This document shows, one piece after another, positions 25,683-35,952 of a stretch of DNA of 44,750 nt. Numbering within the stretch: the first letter of the stretch is position 1; every line of letters begins with the position of its first letter. The position numbers and the translations under genes were made by a program. Below the pieces are notes generated by a model. It did not search any database. It saw only the letters and a program-made list of their open reading frames with translations, and was not told the origin of the DNA. The stretch covers positions 1 through 44,750 of the forward strand of contig JAOAFE010000014.1 of NCBI GenBank assembly GCA_026416455.1, written 5' to 3'. This stretch comes from Syntrophales bacterium (GTDB lineage: Bacteria > Desulfobacterota > Syntrophia > Syntrophales > UBA8958).

Positions 25683-28600
25683 GTGGCTCTTTTCGGTTAC
25701 ATAAGCAATCGCCTGGAACTCTTGGCCGATGAGCTCGCACAGGTAATCACCCGTGAGCCCTTGGATCCGCTTCAAGGAGAAATCGTCATTGTCCAAAGCC
25801 ACGGCATGGACAGATGGCTGACCTATGCCTTAGCCAAACGCATCGGCATTATAGCGAACGTTAAATTTCCCTTCCCCTCCCATTTTCTCAAGGAGGTAAT
25901 GAGCAGACTTTCCGCAATCGAGGAAGAGTCTTGGGCGGAATGGGAGCCGGAGGTTCTTACCTGGAACATCCTGAAACTCTTACCCTCACTTTTGGAAGAT
26001 GGGTCGTTTAGACCGATCAAAAACTACGTAGGGGGAGAAGATGACCATTTAAAAGCTTTTGAACTGGCGGGCCAAATCGCAACAACCTTCGACCATTATC
26101 TGGTATTTCGCCCCGATATGGTGACAAAATGGGAAGGAGGAGAAGAGCACCATTGGCAAGCCGTCCTGTGGCGAGAAATAATAAAGAAGAAAAGAAAACA
26201 TCCCGCTTACCTTTTGGATCGGCTCGTAGAAGAATCCCTCCCTCTCACCACCTGGCCACAACGGGTCTCCCTCTTTGGCATTTCCTATCTGCCACCTCTA
26301 TATCTTGACTTATTTCTCACCCTCTCTTCCTACTTCGACGTTCATTTCTTCTTGCTCAACCCTTGCCAGGAATACTGGGGAGATGCGCTAAGCCCGAAAG
26401 AGCTGTCCCGTCAGGCGAACAAAGCGCAGGAACTGTTTTTTTCTTCTCACAATAATCTCCTTTCCTCACTTGGCCGCCGGGGCAGGGAATTCTTCGATCT
26501 GTGGATAGAAAAAACTTCCCAACTCCCCTATGAAGAAAAATCCATCTTCGAGGAACCAGGAGAAGACACCCTGCTACACATCATCCAAAGTGACATCCTT
26601 CACTTCCGAGATAGGGGTGACAGCAAAAAAAAAGTGGTTGACATGATGGACGATTCCATCCAAATCCACTCGTGCCATGGCCCTCTCAGGGAAATAGAGA
26701 TACTGCAAGACTACTTGTTGGAGTTTCTCCGTCGCGATGAAACCCTAAAACCCTCCGATATTCTCATCATGACCCCGGATATAGACACCTATGCCCCCTA
26801 CATCAAAGCGGTGTTCTCCTTACCCGAAGAAGATCCCCGTAACCTACCTTTTTCCATTGCCGATTCAGTGGGAGCTCTGACCGGGCCACTGACCAAAACA
26901 TTCTTCAAAATGGGTAAACTGAAAGAAAGCCGACTCGAAGCATCATCAGTTCTTGACATCCTATCTAGTCCCGCCGTCCGTAGGAAATTCGGTCTCACCG
27001 AGGAAGAGTGGGAGACCACTGTAGAATGGGTCCATCGGTCAGGAATATATTGGGGCTGGGATGCGAAAACGAGGGCAGAACTCAATCTGCCGGCCATGGA
27101 AACAGGTACGTGGAAGGCAGGGATAAGAAGAATGCTTTTGGGTTACGCCCTTCCTCTCGAAGAGGATAATTATGAGTTCTCACACATCGTGCCCTTTGAC
27201 GAAATTGAGGGCTCCGATCGCAACATTTTGGAAGGCTTTCTCAAATTCTTGAACGCTCTTGATGAATTTCTAGCCACCCTAAAGGAGCAAAAAAATCCGA
27301 AAAACTGGGCTTCTTTTTTAAGAGATGTAACGGAGAATTTTTTTCTCCCCGACGTGGACGAAGAGCTGGCGGAAATAAGCAGGTTGCTTCAGGCTATCGA
27401 TTACCTGGAGATAACGGCAGAGAATGCAGATTTCGCAACACCTATACCTGCTGAAGTGGCCTATGAATTTGTCGAAAGGCAATTAAGTCTCTCCGTAGGC
27501 GCGAGCGGTTTTATGACCGGGGGAATTACCTTTTGTCATATGGTTCCCATGAGAAGCATTCCTTTTCGGGTCATCTGTTTGGTAGGCATGAATTTCGGGT
27601 CATTTCCCCGCTATCACCGCGCCCCGTCATTCGATCTCATAGTCAAATACCCGAGACCCGGAGATCCGTCAAAAAGATACGACGACCGTTTTCTTTTCCT
27701 AGAAGCCATTCTTTCGGCTAGAGATATACTGTATATCAGCTATACAGGACGCTCGCCGGAAGACAACTCCCAACTTCCCCCTTCAGTCGTCGTGAGCGAA
27801 TTCTTAGACTTCTTAAATGAGAACTTTGTCTTTCCCCGAGAGATTGTGACCCAACATCGCCTGCAGGCATTTAGCCCTTTTTATTTCCGAACTGATTCTC
27901 CCCTTTTCAGTTACTCTCAAGAGAATATGGAAGGGGCAAAGGCCTTCTCCGAACCTCAGAAGGTAGTACCTATCTTTTTCGATACCCCTCTTCCCCCGCC
28001 GAAGGAAGATGAATTTGCACCTACGGTGGACAACCTTTGTCGCTTTTTCAGCCATCCCTGCCGCTTTTTCATTCACCAGAGACTTGGCATCAACCTAAGC
28101 GAAGAAGAATTAATATTGACCGATGAAGAGCCATTTCTACTCGACGCCCTGCAAAGATATCAACTAAAAGAACGTCTTTTAGAGGAAAAGGGCAATGTCT
28201 ATCTCAAGTGCCTCATGGAGGGTAAATTGCCCTACGGTAATCCCGGCGTGTATGTGTTCCACTCTGTACAACAAGAAATATGGCCCCTCCGAGAAAAGAA
28301 AAGTACCTATGTTTCAGGATTTGCCAGGACAATACAGGTGGAAGTTGTAATCGAAGGGGAAAGAAAAACGTGGCAGATAAAGGGAACAGTGAAAGACATC
28401 TTTCCTGAAGGGTACGTTTTCTTACGCCCGACTAAATCTTATGGTCGAGCTCTTCTCGTCGCTTGGGTGACTCATCTGATCTTAAGTTGCAGCCGCTCTG
28501 TTCCCCATGATTTCCGCACTTTTGTGCTTCTCACAGAAAAAGATTACTGTTTTAAGCCGCCAGAAAATCCGGCAGCCCAATTGGAAAAACTTTTAAATCT

Positions 28601-28868
28601 TTACGACGAGGGTCTCTGTCGCCCTTTAAAACTTTTCCCCGAGGTCTCCCGAATTTACGTCGAGCATTTGATGAGGAAAGGGGACAAAGAAAAAGCCCTT
28701 CAAGAGGCGCGAACGGTATGGGAAGGGGGATATATAACGTCCGCCGAACAAGAAGACCCATATCATGCCCTCTGCTTTAAGGGGAAAGACCCGCTGGATG
28801 AAGAATTTGCTGAGACGGCATTAATGGTGTTTGAACCTATCTACCATCATCTCGAGGTCATAAAGTGA
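25683..28868 (+). CDS. recC: Exodeoxyribonuclease V subunit RecC
   Basis: The 1061-residue product is RecC, the Chi-recognition and scaffold subunit of RecBCD. The N-terminus GEIVIVQSHGMDRWLTYALA and later IQIHSCHGPLREIEILQDYL and RVICLVGMNFGSFPR are characteristic. RecC has a degenerate helicase fold with no active ATPase, and accordingly no Walker A is seen. The start is GTG at 25683 with GGAGGGG upstream. It overlaps recB by GTGA, so the C-B-D genes form a translationally coupled set. Somewhat shorter than E. coli RecC (about 1120) but complete. Probably repairs double-strand breaks and degrades foreign linear DNA. Confidence 0.93.
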   Translation: MALFGYISNRLELLADELAQVITREPLDPLQGEIVIVQSHGMDRWLTYALAKRIGIIANVKFPFPSHFLKEVMSRLSAIEEESWAEWEPEVLTWNILKLLPSLLEDGSFRPIKNYVGGEDDHLKAFELAGQIATTFDHYLVFRPDMVTKWEGGEEHHWQAVLWREIIKKKRKHPAYLLDRLVEESLPLTTWPQRVSLFGISYLPPLYLDLFLTLSSYFDVHFFLLNPCQEYWGDALSPKELSRQANKAQELFFSSHNNLLSSLGRRGREFFDLWIEKTSQLPYEEKSIFEEPGEDTLLHIIQSDILHFRDRGDSKKKVVDMMDDSIQIHSCHGPLREIEILQDYLLEFLRRDETLKPSDILIMTPDIDTYAPYIKAVFSLPEEDPRNLPFSIADSVGALTGPLTKTFFKMGKLKESRLEASSVLDILSSPAVRRKFGLTEEEWETTVEWVHRSGIYWGWDAKTRAELNLPAMETGTWKAGIRRMLLGYALPLEEDNYEFSHIVPFDEIEGSDRNILEGFLKFLNALDEFLATLKEQKNPKNWASFLRDVTENFFLPDVDEELAEISRLLQAIDYLEITAENADFATPIPAEVAYEFVERQLSLSVGASGFMTGGITFCHMVPMRSIPFRVICLVGMNFGSFPRYHRAPSFDLIVKYPRPGDPSKRYDDRFLFLEAILSARDILYISYTGRSPEDNSQLPPSVVVSEFLDFLNENFVFPREIVTQHRLQAFSPFYFRTDSPLFSYSQENMEGAKAFSEPQKVVPIFFDTPLPPPKEDEFAPTVDNLCRFFSHPCRFFIHQRLGINLSEEELILTDEEPFLLDALQRYQLKERLLEEKGNVYLKCLMEGKLPYGNPGVYVFHSVQQEIWPLREKKSTYVSGFARTIQVEVVIEGERKTWQIKGTVKDIFPEGYVFLRPTKSYGRALLVAWVTHLILSCSRSVPHDFRTFVLLTEKDYCFKPPENPAAQLEKLLNLYDEGLCRPLKLFPEVSRIYVEHLMRKGDKEKALQEARTVWEGGYITSAEQEDPYHALCFKGKDPLDEEFAETALMVFEPIYHHLEVIK

Positions 28869-31800
28869 AGACTTTCGATCTCCTCAATTCTCCTCTGGAA
28901 GGCACCCATCTCATAGAAGCAGGGGCTGGTACGGGAAAGACATACGCCATCGCCTTCCTTTTCCTCCGCTTGTTAATTGAAAAAAAATTAAAAATAGGTG
29001 AAATCCTCGTCCTTACATATACCAACAACGCCACCGATGAACTTCGCGACCGCATTCGAACATACATAAAACGGACACTAGACACCATAGCCGGCAAAGA
29101 AGAGCTGGACGCAGCCTTTCTGAGACTTCGGGAGGGATTAGTAGATCACACAGCGGCTAAGCGTCTCCTGAAAGAGGCATTGAGAGACTTTGATGAAGCG
29201 GCAATCTTCACCATCCATGGTTTTTGTCACAAAGTGCTAAAAGATTTTGCCTTTGAATGTGGATGCCCCATGAAAACGGAAGTCGTCGAAGATGATGCGC
29301 CGACAAAAATAGCCCTTTTTTTCGATTTCTGGCGACGCCACTTTTATCATTTACCGACAGAATTACTTTCGGCTTTTCACGCCCGCATACCAAAACTGTT
29401 TCCCCTGCTCATGGAGATAGCCTTGAATTTCCCCCGTGATCCATCCATAATCTTCAAGATCCCAGATGAGACAACCCATCCTCCCGATCTCGATCGTCTG
29501 CGGTCTTTATTCACGGAAATTTTCCACGTATGGCAAGAGGAAAAAGCTCTCATCGTAGAGGAAATCTGCAGAATCACGGAAAATAAAAGAGAGGAAATTA
29601 TTTCGAAGCTCTCTTTTTATTTTTCCGACACGAGATATTTTCCCCTGCTGGTGGGAACGGAAAATTTAGCCTTGTCAAAATACACAAAAAAGAAAAAAAG
29701 CCTCCTCTCCCACAGATTTTTCCGCCTTCTCGACGAGTTCGAATCCGCAAGGAAGAAAGTAGTCGAAGATGCCAATCGATATTTAAACCATTTAATCCAT
29801 CGTCTCTTATTGTCGATGAGAAACGAATTACCTACATTAAAGGGACGACTGCGAGAGTTATCGTTTGACGATTTGCTTCTGGAGCTGCATCGTTCAATTA
29901 CGGATAACAACACGGGTCCACTTCTCAAAAAAGCCATCAAAGAACATTATAAAGCGGCCCTAGTGGATGAGTTTCAAGATACGGACCCCGTACAGTATGA
30001 AATAATAAAATCGATCTTCGAAGGGGAAAGCAGCCTTTTTCTCATCGGTGATCCGAGACAGGCAATCTACAGCTTTCGGGGAGCCGATCTTTTTACCTAT
30101 GTGTCTGCTCGGCAACAGTTGAATGAGAATAACATTTACACGCTAACCGACAACCATCGTTCCACACCCGGTCTCATCAAGGCCGTAAACAGCATTTTTT
30201 CCAATCATCCAAATCCTTTTGTATTTCCAGAAATTAAGTTTATACCCTCCCGATCGAGCAGCAAGAAGGCCTTCTTTTGGCCGGCACAAATGAACCCCTC
30301 TCCCTTACAACTTTGGTACTTCAAAGATGATTACCTCGAATCCAAAAACATCAAAAAAAGCACCGATCGGCTGAGAAAACTCATGGCCATCCATCTGGCA
30401 AGCGAGGTAGGATGCCTCCTTGAGGCGGGGTCAAGGGGTGAAGCCAAGCTTGATGGAAAACCTCTGGAGCCGGAAGACATTGTTATCTTGGTCCGCCACC
30501 GGTACGACGCCACTATTGTTCAGCAGACATTGTCCGATATGGGCATCAAAAGCGTTTTCCAACGGATGGGGCCTCTCTTCGAAACGGAAGAAGCACGAGC
30601 ATGCTTTTTACTCTTGCAGGCCATTTTAGAACCTCATCGGAGAGACCTTTTAAAAGCAGCCCTGTCAACGGATATAATGGGCCAGACGGCTTCAGAGATC
30701 TTCTCCGACGATGGGGAGAGGTACTTTACGTCCTTTAATCGTTACCGTTTCCTTTGGGAGCGAAAGGGTTTCTTGCCCATGTTTCGAGAACTCATCAGGG
30801 AACACCATGTGCGGGAAAGATTGCTGATGACAGAAAACGGGGAAAGAAAATTGACCAACCTATTGCAGCTCGGCGAAATCCTACACGAAAGGGAAGCAAA
30901 AGAAGCACTTCTACCGTCAGATCTGGTCAAGTGGCTAAGCGACAAAATCAATGACGATAAAAAAAGGGTAAGTGAATATGAGCTCCGCCTAGAAAGTGAT
31001 GAAGGCGCCGTCGTCATTTCCACCATTCATGGTGCTAAAGGACTAGAGTTCCCCGTGGTTTTTTGTCCTTACCTCTGGATACCAGTGAGAAAGGAAAGAA
31101 ATGACGAGGCCTTCACGGTGTATCACGAAACAGATGGACATAAATGGCACAAGACACTCTCTATTGAGAAGACGCAAGACATAAAAGAATTGGCCTGGCG
31201 TGAGACCTTCGCCGAGGAATGCCGACTTCTCTATGTTGCCCTGACACGCGCGGTTTATCGTTGTTACGTTTTTTGGGGTCGAGTTCCACGAGCAAACACT
31301 TCTCCCCTTGCTTACGTCCTACATTATAGAACAGGCGATGTACGTTTCGATGATCTGGCAAAATTCATGGAGGAGTTGGAGGAAAAAGACATTATCGAGG
31401 ACCTTTACACCCTCTCACGGCTCTCTTCAGAAGAAGTTCATTTTGCTATGATCGAAGACCTACCGGTTACACACCGTTATGAGGGAGCAAGGGAAAAAAC
31501 AGGAGAATTCAAAATACGCACGGCACCAGATATCTCTAGGCGGGTAGAGAAGACGGTAAGTTTTACCCTGCTGACCACCAGGAGAGAGGAAGAAGATTAC
31601 CTGGATTTAGACCTACCGTCACCTCTTGCTACACCACCCGAGCATGTCGATCCCGTCTTCCTTTTTCCCTCTGGCTTACGGGCCGGACTTGTCCTCCACC
31701 GAATCATGGAAAAGCTTGACTATGCTAATTTCAGTAAAGATAGGGCATTGAGCGAAATAAGAGAGAATTTGAGACTTTTCGGTTTTTCGTCGGATTGGGA

Positions 31801-32374
31801 AGGCGCGATCTGGCTCATGATATCACGGGCCCTCACCACACCTCTCGATGGATCGGATGGAAAGATCATACTGTCTCATGTACGCCCCCAGGATCGTTTA
31901 CCCGAATTGTCTTTCACCTTGCCCGTGACGAGATTAACGATCGAAAAACTATCAGCTCCGTTTACCCAGACAGCTTTTGCTGAATACATCGACCGCTTGA
32001 GCTTTCCACCGTACAAAGGCTTTCTCCGAGGTTTTATCGACCTTGTTTTTCGCTTCGAAGGTAGATATTATCTCCTAGATTGGAAAACGAACCATTTGGG
32101 ATACGAATTTACCGACTATACTCCCGCGCGACTTGAAACGATAATGGGCGACCACTTCTACTTTCTTCAGTACCACTTCTACCTCCTTGCCCTTCATCAA
32201 CACTTAAAGAGAACTTTATCGAATTACGATTACGAAGAACATATGGGAGGCATCTTTTATGTTTTCATGCGAGGGATTAACCCGGATCCCCAAATACGAT
32301 CGGGAATCTATGAGGATTTGCCCCCTCTGGAGAGGATAAAACAGTTGGAGCAGGCACTATTAATCGAGGTCTAA
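28865..32374 (+). CDS. recB: Exodeoxyribonuclease V subunit RecB (helicase-nuclease)
   Basis: The 1169-residue product is an SF1 helicase-nuclease. Walker A is GAGTGKT (residues 20-26), then VLTYTNNATDELRDRIR, VDEFQDTDPVQ, LIGDPRQAIYSFRGAD and the helicase motif HGAKGLEFPVVF. The C-terminal RecB nuclease has GFIDLVFRFEGRYYLLDWKTNH, with Asp1059, Asp1072 and Lys1074 as metal/catalytic residues. It starts at GTG 28865 overlapping recC by four bases. The active sites look complete, so RecBCD should be functional. Confidence 0.96.
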   Translation: MKTFDLLNSPLEGTHLIEAGAGTGKTYAIAFLFLRLLIEKKLKIGEILVLTYTNNATDELRDRIRTYIKRTLDTIAGKEELDAAFLRLREGLVDHTAAKRLLKEALRDFDEAAIFTIHGFCHKVLKDFAFECGCPMKTEVVEDDAPTKIALFFDFWRRHFYHLPTELLSAFHARIPKLFPLLMEIALNFPRDPSIIFKIPDETTHPPDLDRLRSLFTEIFHVWQEEKALIVEEICRITENKREEIISKLSFYFSDTRYFPLLVGTENLALSKYTKKKKSLLSHRFFRLLDEFESARKKVVEDANRYLNHLIHRLLLSMRNELPTLKGRLRELSFDDLLLELHRSITDNNTGPLLKKAIKEHYKAALVDEFQDTDPVQYEIIKSIFEGESSLFLIGDPRQAIYSFRGADLFTYVSARQQLNENNIYTLTDNHRSTPGLIKAVNSIFSNHPNPFVFPEIKFIPSRSSSKKAFFWPAQMNPSPLQLWYFKDDYLESKNIKKSTDRLRKLMAIHLASEVGCLLEAGSRGEAKLDGKPLEPEDIVILVRHRYDATIVQQTLSDMGIKSVFQRMGPLFETEEARACFLLLQAILEPHRRDLLKAALSTDIMGQTASEIFSDDGERYFTSFNRYRFLWERKGFLPMFRELIREHHVRERLLMTENGERKLTNLLQLGEILHEREAKEALLPSDLVKWLSDKINDDKKRVSEYELRLESDEGAVVISTIHGAKGLEFPVVFCPYLWIPVRKERNDEAFTVYHETDGHKWHKTLSIEKTQDIKELAWRETFAEECRLLYVALTRAVYRCYVFWGRVPRANTSPLAYVLHYRTGDVRFDDLAKFMEELEEKDIIEDLYTLSRLSSEEVHFAMIEDLPVTHRYEGAREKTGEFKIRTAPDISRRVEKTVSFTLLTTRREEEDYLDLDLPSPLATPPEHVDPVFLFPSGLRAGLVLHRIMEKLDYANFSKDRALSEIRENLRLFGFSSDWEGAIWLMISRALTTPLDGSDGKIILSHVRPQDRLPELSFTLPVTRLTIEKLSAPFTQTAFAEYIDRLSFPPYKGFLRGFIDLVFRFEGRYYLLDWKTNHLGYEFTDYTPARLETIMGDHFYFLQYHFYLLALHQHLKRTLSNYDYEEHMGGIFYVFMRGINPDPQIRSGIYEDLPPLERIKQLEQALLIEV

Positions 32375-32386
32375 GCCAGGGGAGAG

Positions 32387-34162
32387 ATGAGAGAAGAACA
32401 CGTAAGTGATTTTGACATTACATTTGCCCAGTTTATGGAAGAGTTAGGGGAAAGCCCCTCAGAAGAGCTATTTTTAGCGGCCTGTCTCGTCAGTCACCAC
32501 ATAGCCCAAGGACATATCTGCGTCGATCTGAAAAAATACTCGGGTCAAACACTCTTTTTCCCGGAAGCAAAAAAAACATACCTGTGTCCTCCCTTTGAGA
32601 CCTGGTGGCACATCCTCTCGCAATCCCCGGTCGTTGGAACACCTTTCAGTTACCGTCCCTTAATTCTCGACGGACATCTTATCTATCTATATAGATACTG
32701 GCGATACGAAAGGTCATTGGCAGAACACATCCTCAAGAAAGGGCAAGAAAAGACAAGATTGCCCGATCCTGCCCGTTTGAGAAACATTTTGGAGCAGGTT
32801 TTTGCTTCCTCCCGAGCCGATGAAACTGATTGGCTTCAAGTTGCCGCCTTCATGGCCGCGAGAAAAAAGCTGACATTCATCTCCGGTGGACCGGGCACTG
32901 GGAAAACATATTTGACGGCCCGCATCGTTGCCTTGTTTCATGAATTGCAATCGCCACAATCGATCAACATTGCGCTGGCTGCGCCAACGGGAAAAGCGGC
33001 CGCCCGTCTCCAGGAAACTCTCCGAGAAGCAAAGTCCTTCCTGCCAGATAAGGAAATTTCCGCGGAAACTTTCACCCTTCACCGCTTGCTCAAGATGCGA
33101 CCACATAAGCCAGCCTCATATTACTCACCTTCTAATCCCTTGCCTTACGATGTCGTCATTTTAGATGAAGCCTCGATGGTAGATCTGCCTCTTTTTTCGC
33201 GTCTATTGTCGGCATTGAGAGAAGATACGAGGATCATCTTGCTTGGTGACAAGGATCAACTTGCCTCTGTCGAAGCGGGAGCTGTTTTTGGAGAGCTGTG
33301 CAGTGCCGCTGAAAGAAGTGGCTATAGTGATGAATTTGCATCAGAGTGCCTTGAGGTAACGGGTCAGGGCATCCCAGTATCCCCCACACCTGGCCGTCTG
33401 TCCGATAGTCTGGTCGTCTTGAAAAAAAATTTCCGTTTCAGTCCGGCGAGCGCCATTCATCAGGCGGCGGAAGCGGTAAAAGAGGGCAACGGTACTCGCT
33501 TCTTGGAGATTCTTAAAGATCAAAGGGAAGAGGTGGAATGGAGAATCTGGCAAAACTGGACTCACCTTACCTCTTTAATTGAAGACATCGTCACCGAAGG
33601 TTATGCACCCTACCTAAAGGCCGCAAGTGCGGAAGAGACGTTCCACTTTTTCAATCAATTCCGCGTTCTTTGCGCCATAAGAGAAGGCCCCTTCGGCGTG
33701 GAAAATATGAACCGCCTTATCGAATACATTCTGGCCAAGAGAGGATATATCGTCCCCTTTCGCCCCTGGTACGAAAAAATGCCCATTATGGTCACAAAAA
33801 ATGATTATGGACTTTTGCTTATGAACGGAGACTGTGGCATCATTCTGAGAGATAAAAAAGCGAATCGCCTTGTTGCTTTCTTCCCCGAAGAGATGGGCGG
33901 CTTTAAGTCTTTCCACCCCGGAAACCTACCGACCCACGAGCCTGTCTTCGCTATGACGGTTCATAAGAGTCAGGGATCGGAATTCGATCGCATCCTTCTG
34001 ATCCTTCCCGATCGAGCCACACCCGTTTTATCCCGCGAGTTACTCTACACCGCCATCACGCGAGCCAAGAGAAAAATAACCATCATCGGTTCTGAAGTGG
34101 TTTTGATAGATGCACTGAACCATAAAACGGAACGCACGTCCGGTCTTACGAAGTTACTGTAA
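32387..34162 (+). CDS. recD: Exodeoxyribonuclease V subunit RecD (5'-3' helicase)
   Basis: The 591-residue product has the RecD N-terminal region, Walker A GGPGTGKT at 167-174, VVILDEASMVDLPLFSRLL, the GDKDQLASVEAGAVF motif, and C-terminal MTVHKSQGSEFDRILLI and YTAITRAKRKI helicase motifs. In RecBCD, RecD is the fast 5'-3' motor and regulates the nuclease. It follows recB by 12 bases. Its stop at 34160-34162 lies only 4 bases from the stop of the convergent ComEA-like gene, so no room for an intrinsic terminator between them exists. Normal length, intact. Confidence 0.96.
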   Translation: MREEHVSDFDITFAQFMEELGESPSEELFLAACLVSHHIAQGHICVDLKKYSGQTLFFPEAKKTYLCPPFETWWHILSQSPVVGTPFSYRPLILDGHLIYLYRYWRYERSLAEHILKKGQEKTRLPDPARLRNILEQVFASSRADETDWLQVAAFMAARKKLTFISGGPGTGKTYLTARIVALFHELQSPQSINIALAAPTGKAAARLQETLREAKSFLPDKEISAETFTLHRLLKMRPHKPASYYSPSNPLPYDVVILDEASMVDLPLFSRLLSALREDTRIILLGDKDQLASVEAGAVFGELCSAAERSGYSDEFASECLEVTGQGIPVSPTPGRLSDSLVVLKKNFRFSPASAIHQAAEAVKEGNGTRFLEILKDQREEVEWRIWQNWTHLTSLIEDIVTEGYAPYLKAASAEETFHFFNQFRVLCAIREGPFGVENMNRLIEYILAKRGYIVPFRPWYEKMPIMVTKNDYGLLLMNGDCGIILRDKKANRLVAFFPEEMGGFKSFHPGNLPTHEPVFAMTVHKSQGSEFDRILLILPDRATPVLSRELLYTAITRAKRKITIIGSEVVLIDALNHKTERTSGLTKLL

Positions 34163-34166
34163 CTAA

Positions 34167-34763
34167 TCATCGACAGACTAAAAATTTTTTGAGCGAGGCG
34201 AGCTTCTTTTCTTTTATACCTGGAACCTGTAACAGATCTTCCATCTTCTTTATCTTACCGCCCTGTTGTGACCGAAAGGCAATGATAGCCGAAGCCGTCT
34301 TTTCTCCCAGACCGGGTACGAGCATGAGATCGGGGAGCGAAGCTCTATTGACATCCAAGGGTATACCAAGGGCAAGGCGTTTATCCGCCGCCATTTCCTC
34401 TACCGTCACATCCCTTTTATTTGAAATCTTTATTTTCATGCCCGGCGTGATCAGTTGCTCGCTAATTTTCTTTTCCCCGATTACCTCTATTCCTAAACGA
34501 TTTAGCAGGCTTCCAATAGTTGTATTAAATGGAACGAAATGGATGCCCCGTACCGGATCATCCACCTCGATTTCCACGGCCACCGACTCAGGCTTTATTT
34601 CCTTCTCCGCCCAACGGGCCGAAAAATCCGGTAATATTCCGTGGGTAAAGAAGGCATATAAAAAGACCGCCACACCCATCAGGGATATGACGGTCAAACC
34701 CGTCGTCTGCGAATGGACGATTGGTTTTTCCTCAATTTTTCTTATCCAATCCGAAAGCCTCAT
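34167..34763 (-). CDS. ComEA-like helix-hairpin-helix DNA-binding protein
   Basis: The 198-residue product has an N-terminal transmembrane helix (about 21-40, GLTVISLMGVAVFLYAFF), a middle SLBB-like stretch, and C-terminal helix-hairpin-helix motifs (DVNRASLPDLMLVPGLGEKTASAIIAF; MEDLLQVPGIKEKKLASL). It fits ComEA, the periplasmic double-stranded-DNA-binding component of DNA uptake, although HHH proteins have other roles. The ATG at 34763 lies 32 bases inside lysC in a different frame. With DprA in the same window, competence is a reasonable inference. It is the last gene of the minus-strand housekeeping operon. Confidence 0.85.
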   Translation of the reverse strand: MRLSDWIRKIEEKPIVHSQTTGLTVISLMGVAVFLYAFFTHGILPDFSARWAEKEIKPESVAVEIEVDDPVRGIHFVPFNTTIGSLLNRLGIEVIGEKKISEQLITPGMKIKISNKRDVTVEEMAADKRLALGIPLDVNRASLPDLMLVPGLGEKTASAIIAFRSQQGGKIKKMEDLLQVPGIKEKKLASLKKFLVCR

Positions 34764-35952
34764 GAAGTACCATTACGGCCAACTCCGTGTACTTAGATTG
34801 AATCACGCAGGAAATCTTGATCTCCGAGGTGCTTATCATCATGATATTTATGCCTTCTTTCGCCAACGCCGTGAACATGCGAGATGCCACACCCGGCTGA
34901 CTGATCATCCCGACACCGATGATGGATACCTTGGCCACGTTCTCATCTATCTGTACCGAAGAGGCCCCAATATCGGAGGCGACTACTTTTATCACCTCCG
35001 CCGCCACTTTAACATCCTTGCGCGAGATGGTGAAACTCAAATCGGTATAGTTATCGATACTCGCGTTTTGTATGATCATGTCGACGACAATGTTCTTATC
35101 CGCCAAAGCACTGAAAAGACGAGCTGCAATGCCCGGCTTATCCGGCACATGGACAACAGTGATCTTCGCCTGATCTCGATCGTAAGTTACCCCTGATACC
35201 ACTTCTCCTTCCATTTCTTCGTCCTCCTTCGTTACCAGTGTTCCTCCTTCGTCGGTAAACGACGATTTCACATACACGGGCACATTGTATTTTTTAGCCA
35301 ATTCAACGGAGCGAGGATGAAGTACCTTGGCACCTGCCCTCGCCATCTCTAACATCTCATCGTAAGAAATTTTCTTCAATCTTCGCGCTTGCGGGCAGAT
35401 ACCTGGATCTGTCGTATAGACACCATCTACATCCGTGTAAATATCACACCAATCAGCCTGTAAAGCCGCCGCCACCGCCACTGCACTGGTGTCAGATCCA
35501 CCCCGCCCTAAAGTGTTGATATTGTTTTCCCGATCCACACCTTGAAACCCAGCTATTACCACTACTTTTCCTTTTTTCAGCTCTTGTTTTATGCGGTCCA
35601 CGTTGATGCTCATAATCCTGGCCTTCGTTGCCACACCATCGGTCAAGATGGGCACTTGAAATCCTAACATGGACCGGGCAGGATACCCCATCGAATTTAA
35701 AATGATGGACAGAAGCGTCACGGTTACCTGCTCTCCCGTAGAAATCAACGCGTCATACTCCAGCGGATCGGGATTTTCTGCTGCTTCGTAAGCAAGATTG
35801 ATGAGTCTATCTGTTTCTCCCGCCATAGCGGAAAGAATTACGACCACATCATGCCCCGCCTTCTTCTCTTTAATCACCTTCTGTGCCACATTTTTAAGTC
35901 TAGCGATTCCAGCACATGATGTTCCTCCGAATTTCTGTACCACTAAAGCCAT
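34732..35952 (-). CDS. lysC: Aspartate kinase (aspartokinase)
   Basis: The 406-residue product phosphorylates aspartate at the first step to lysine, threonine, methionine and diaminopimelate. KFGGTS lies at residues 7-12, RGGSDTSAVAVAAAL in the kinase part, and YTDVDGVYTTDPGI is the substrate-binding motif. Two ACT domains in the C-terminal half (IIQNASIDNYTDLSFTI; INIMMISTSEIKISCVI) give feedback by lysine or threonine. The class is the monofunctional form. It overlaps tsaE (10 bases) and the ComEA-like gene (32 bases). Alternative name ask. Complete. Confidence 0.96.
   Translation of the reverse strand: MALVVQKFGGTSCAGIARLKNVAQKVIKEKKAGHDVVVILSAMAGETDRLINLAYEAAENPDPLEYDALISTGEQVTVTLLSIILNSMGYPARSMLGFQVPILTDGVATKARIMSINVDRIKQELKKGKVVVIAGFQGVDRENNINTLGRGGSDTSAVAVAAALQADWCDIYTDVDGVYTTDPGICPQARRLKKISYDEMLEMARAGAKVLHPRSVELAKKYNVPVYVKSSFTDEGGTLVTKEDEEMEGEVVSGVTYDRDQAKITVVHVPDKPGIAARLFSALADKNIVVDMIIQNASIDNYTDLSFTISRKDVKVAAEVIKVVASDIGASSVQIDENVAKVSIIGVGMISQPGVASRMFTALAKEGINIMMISTSEIKISCVIQSKYTELAVMVLHEAFGLDKKN

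Noticed and set aside
34189-35196. 335-codon plus-strand frame
   Set aside because: Antisense to lysC and the ComEA-like gene, whose families are certain; low-complexity shadow translation.
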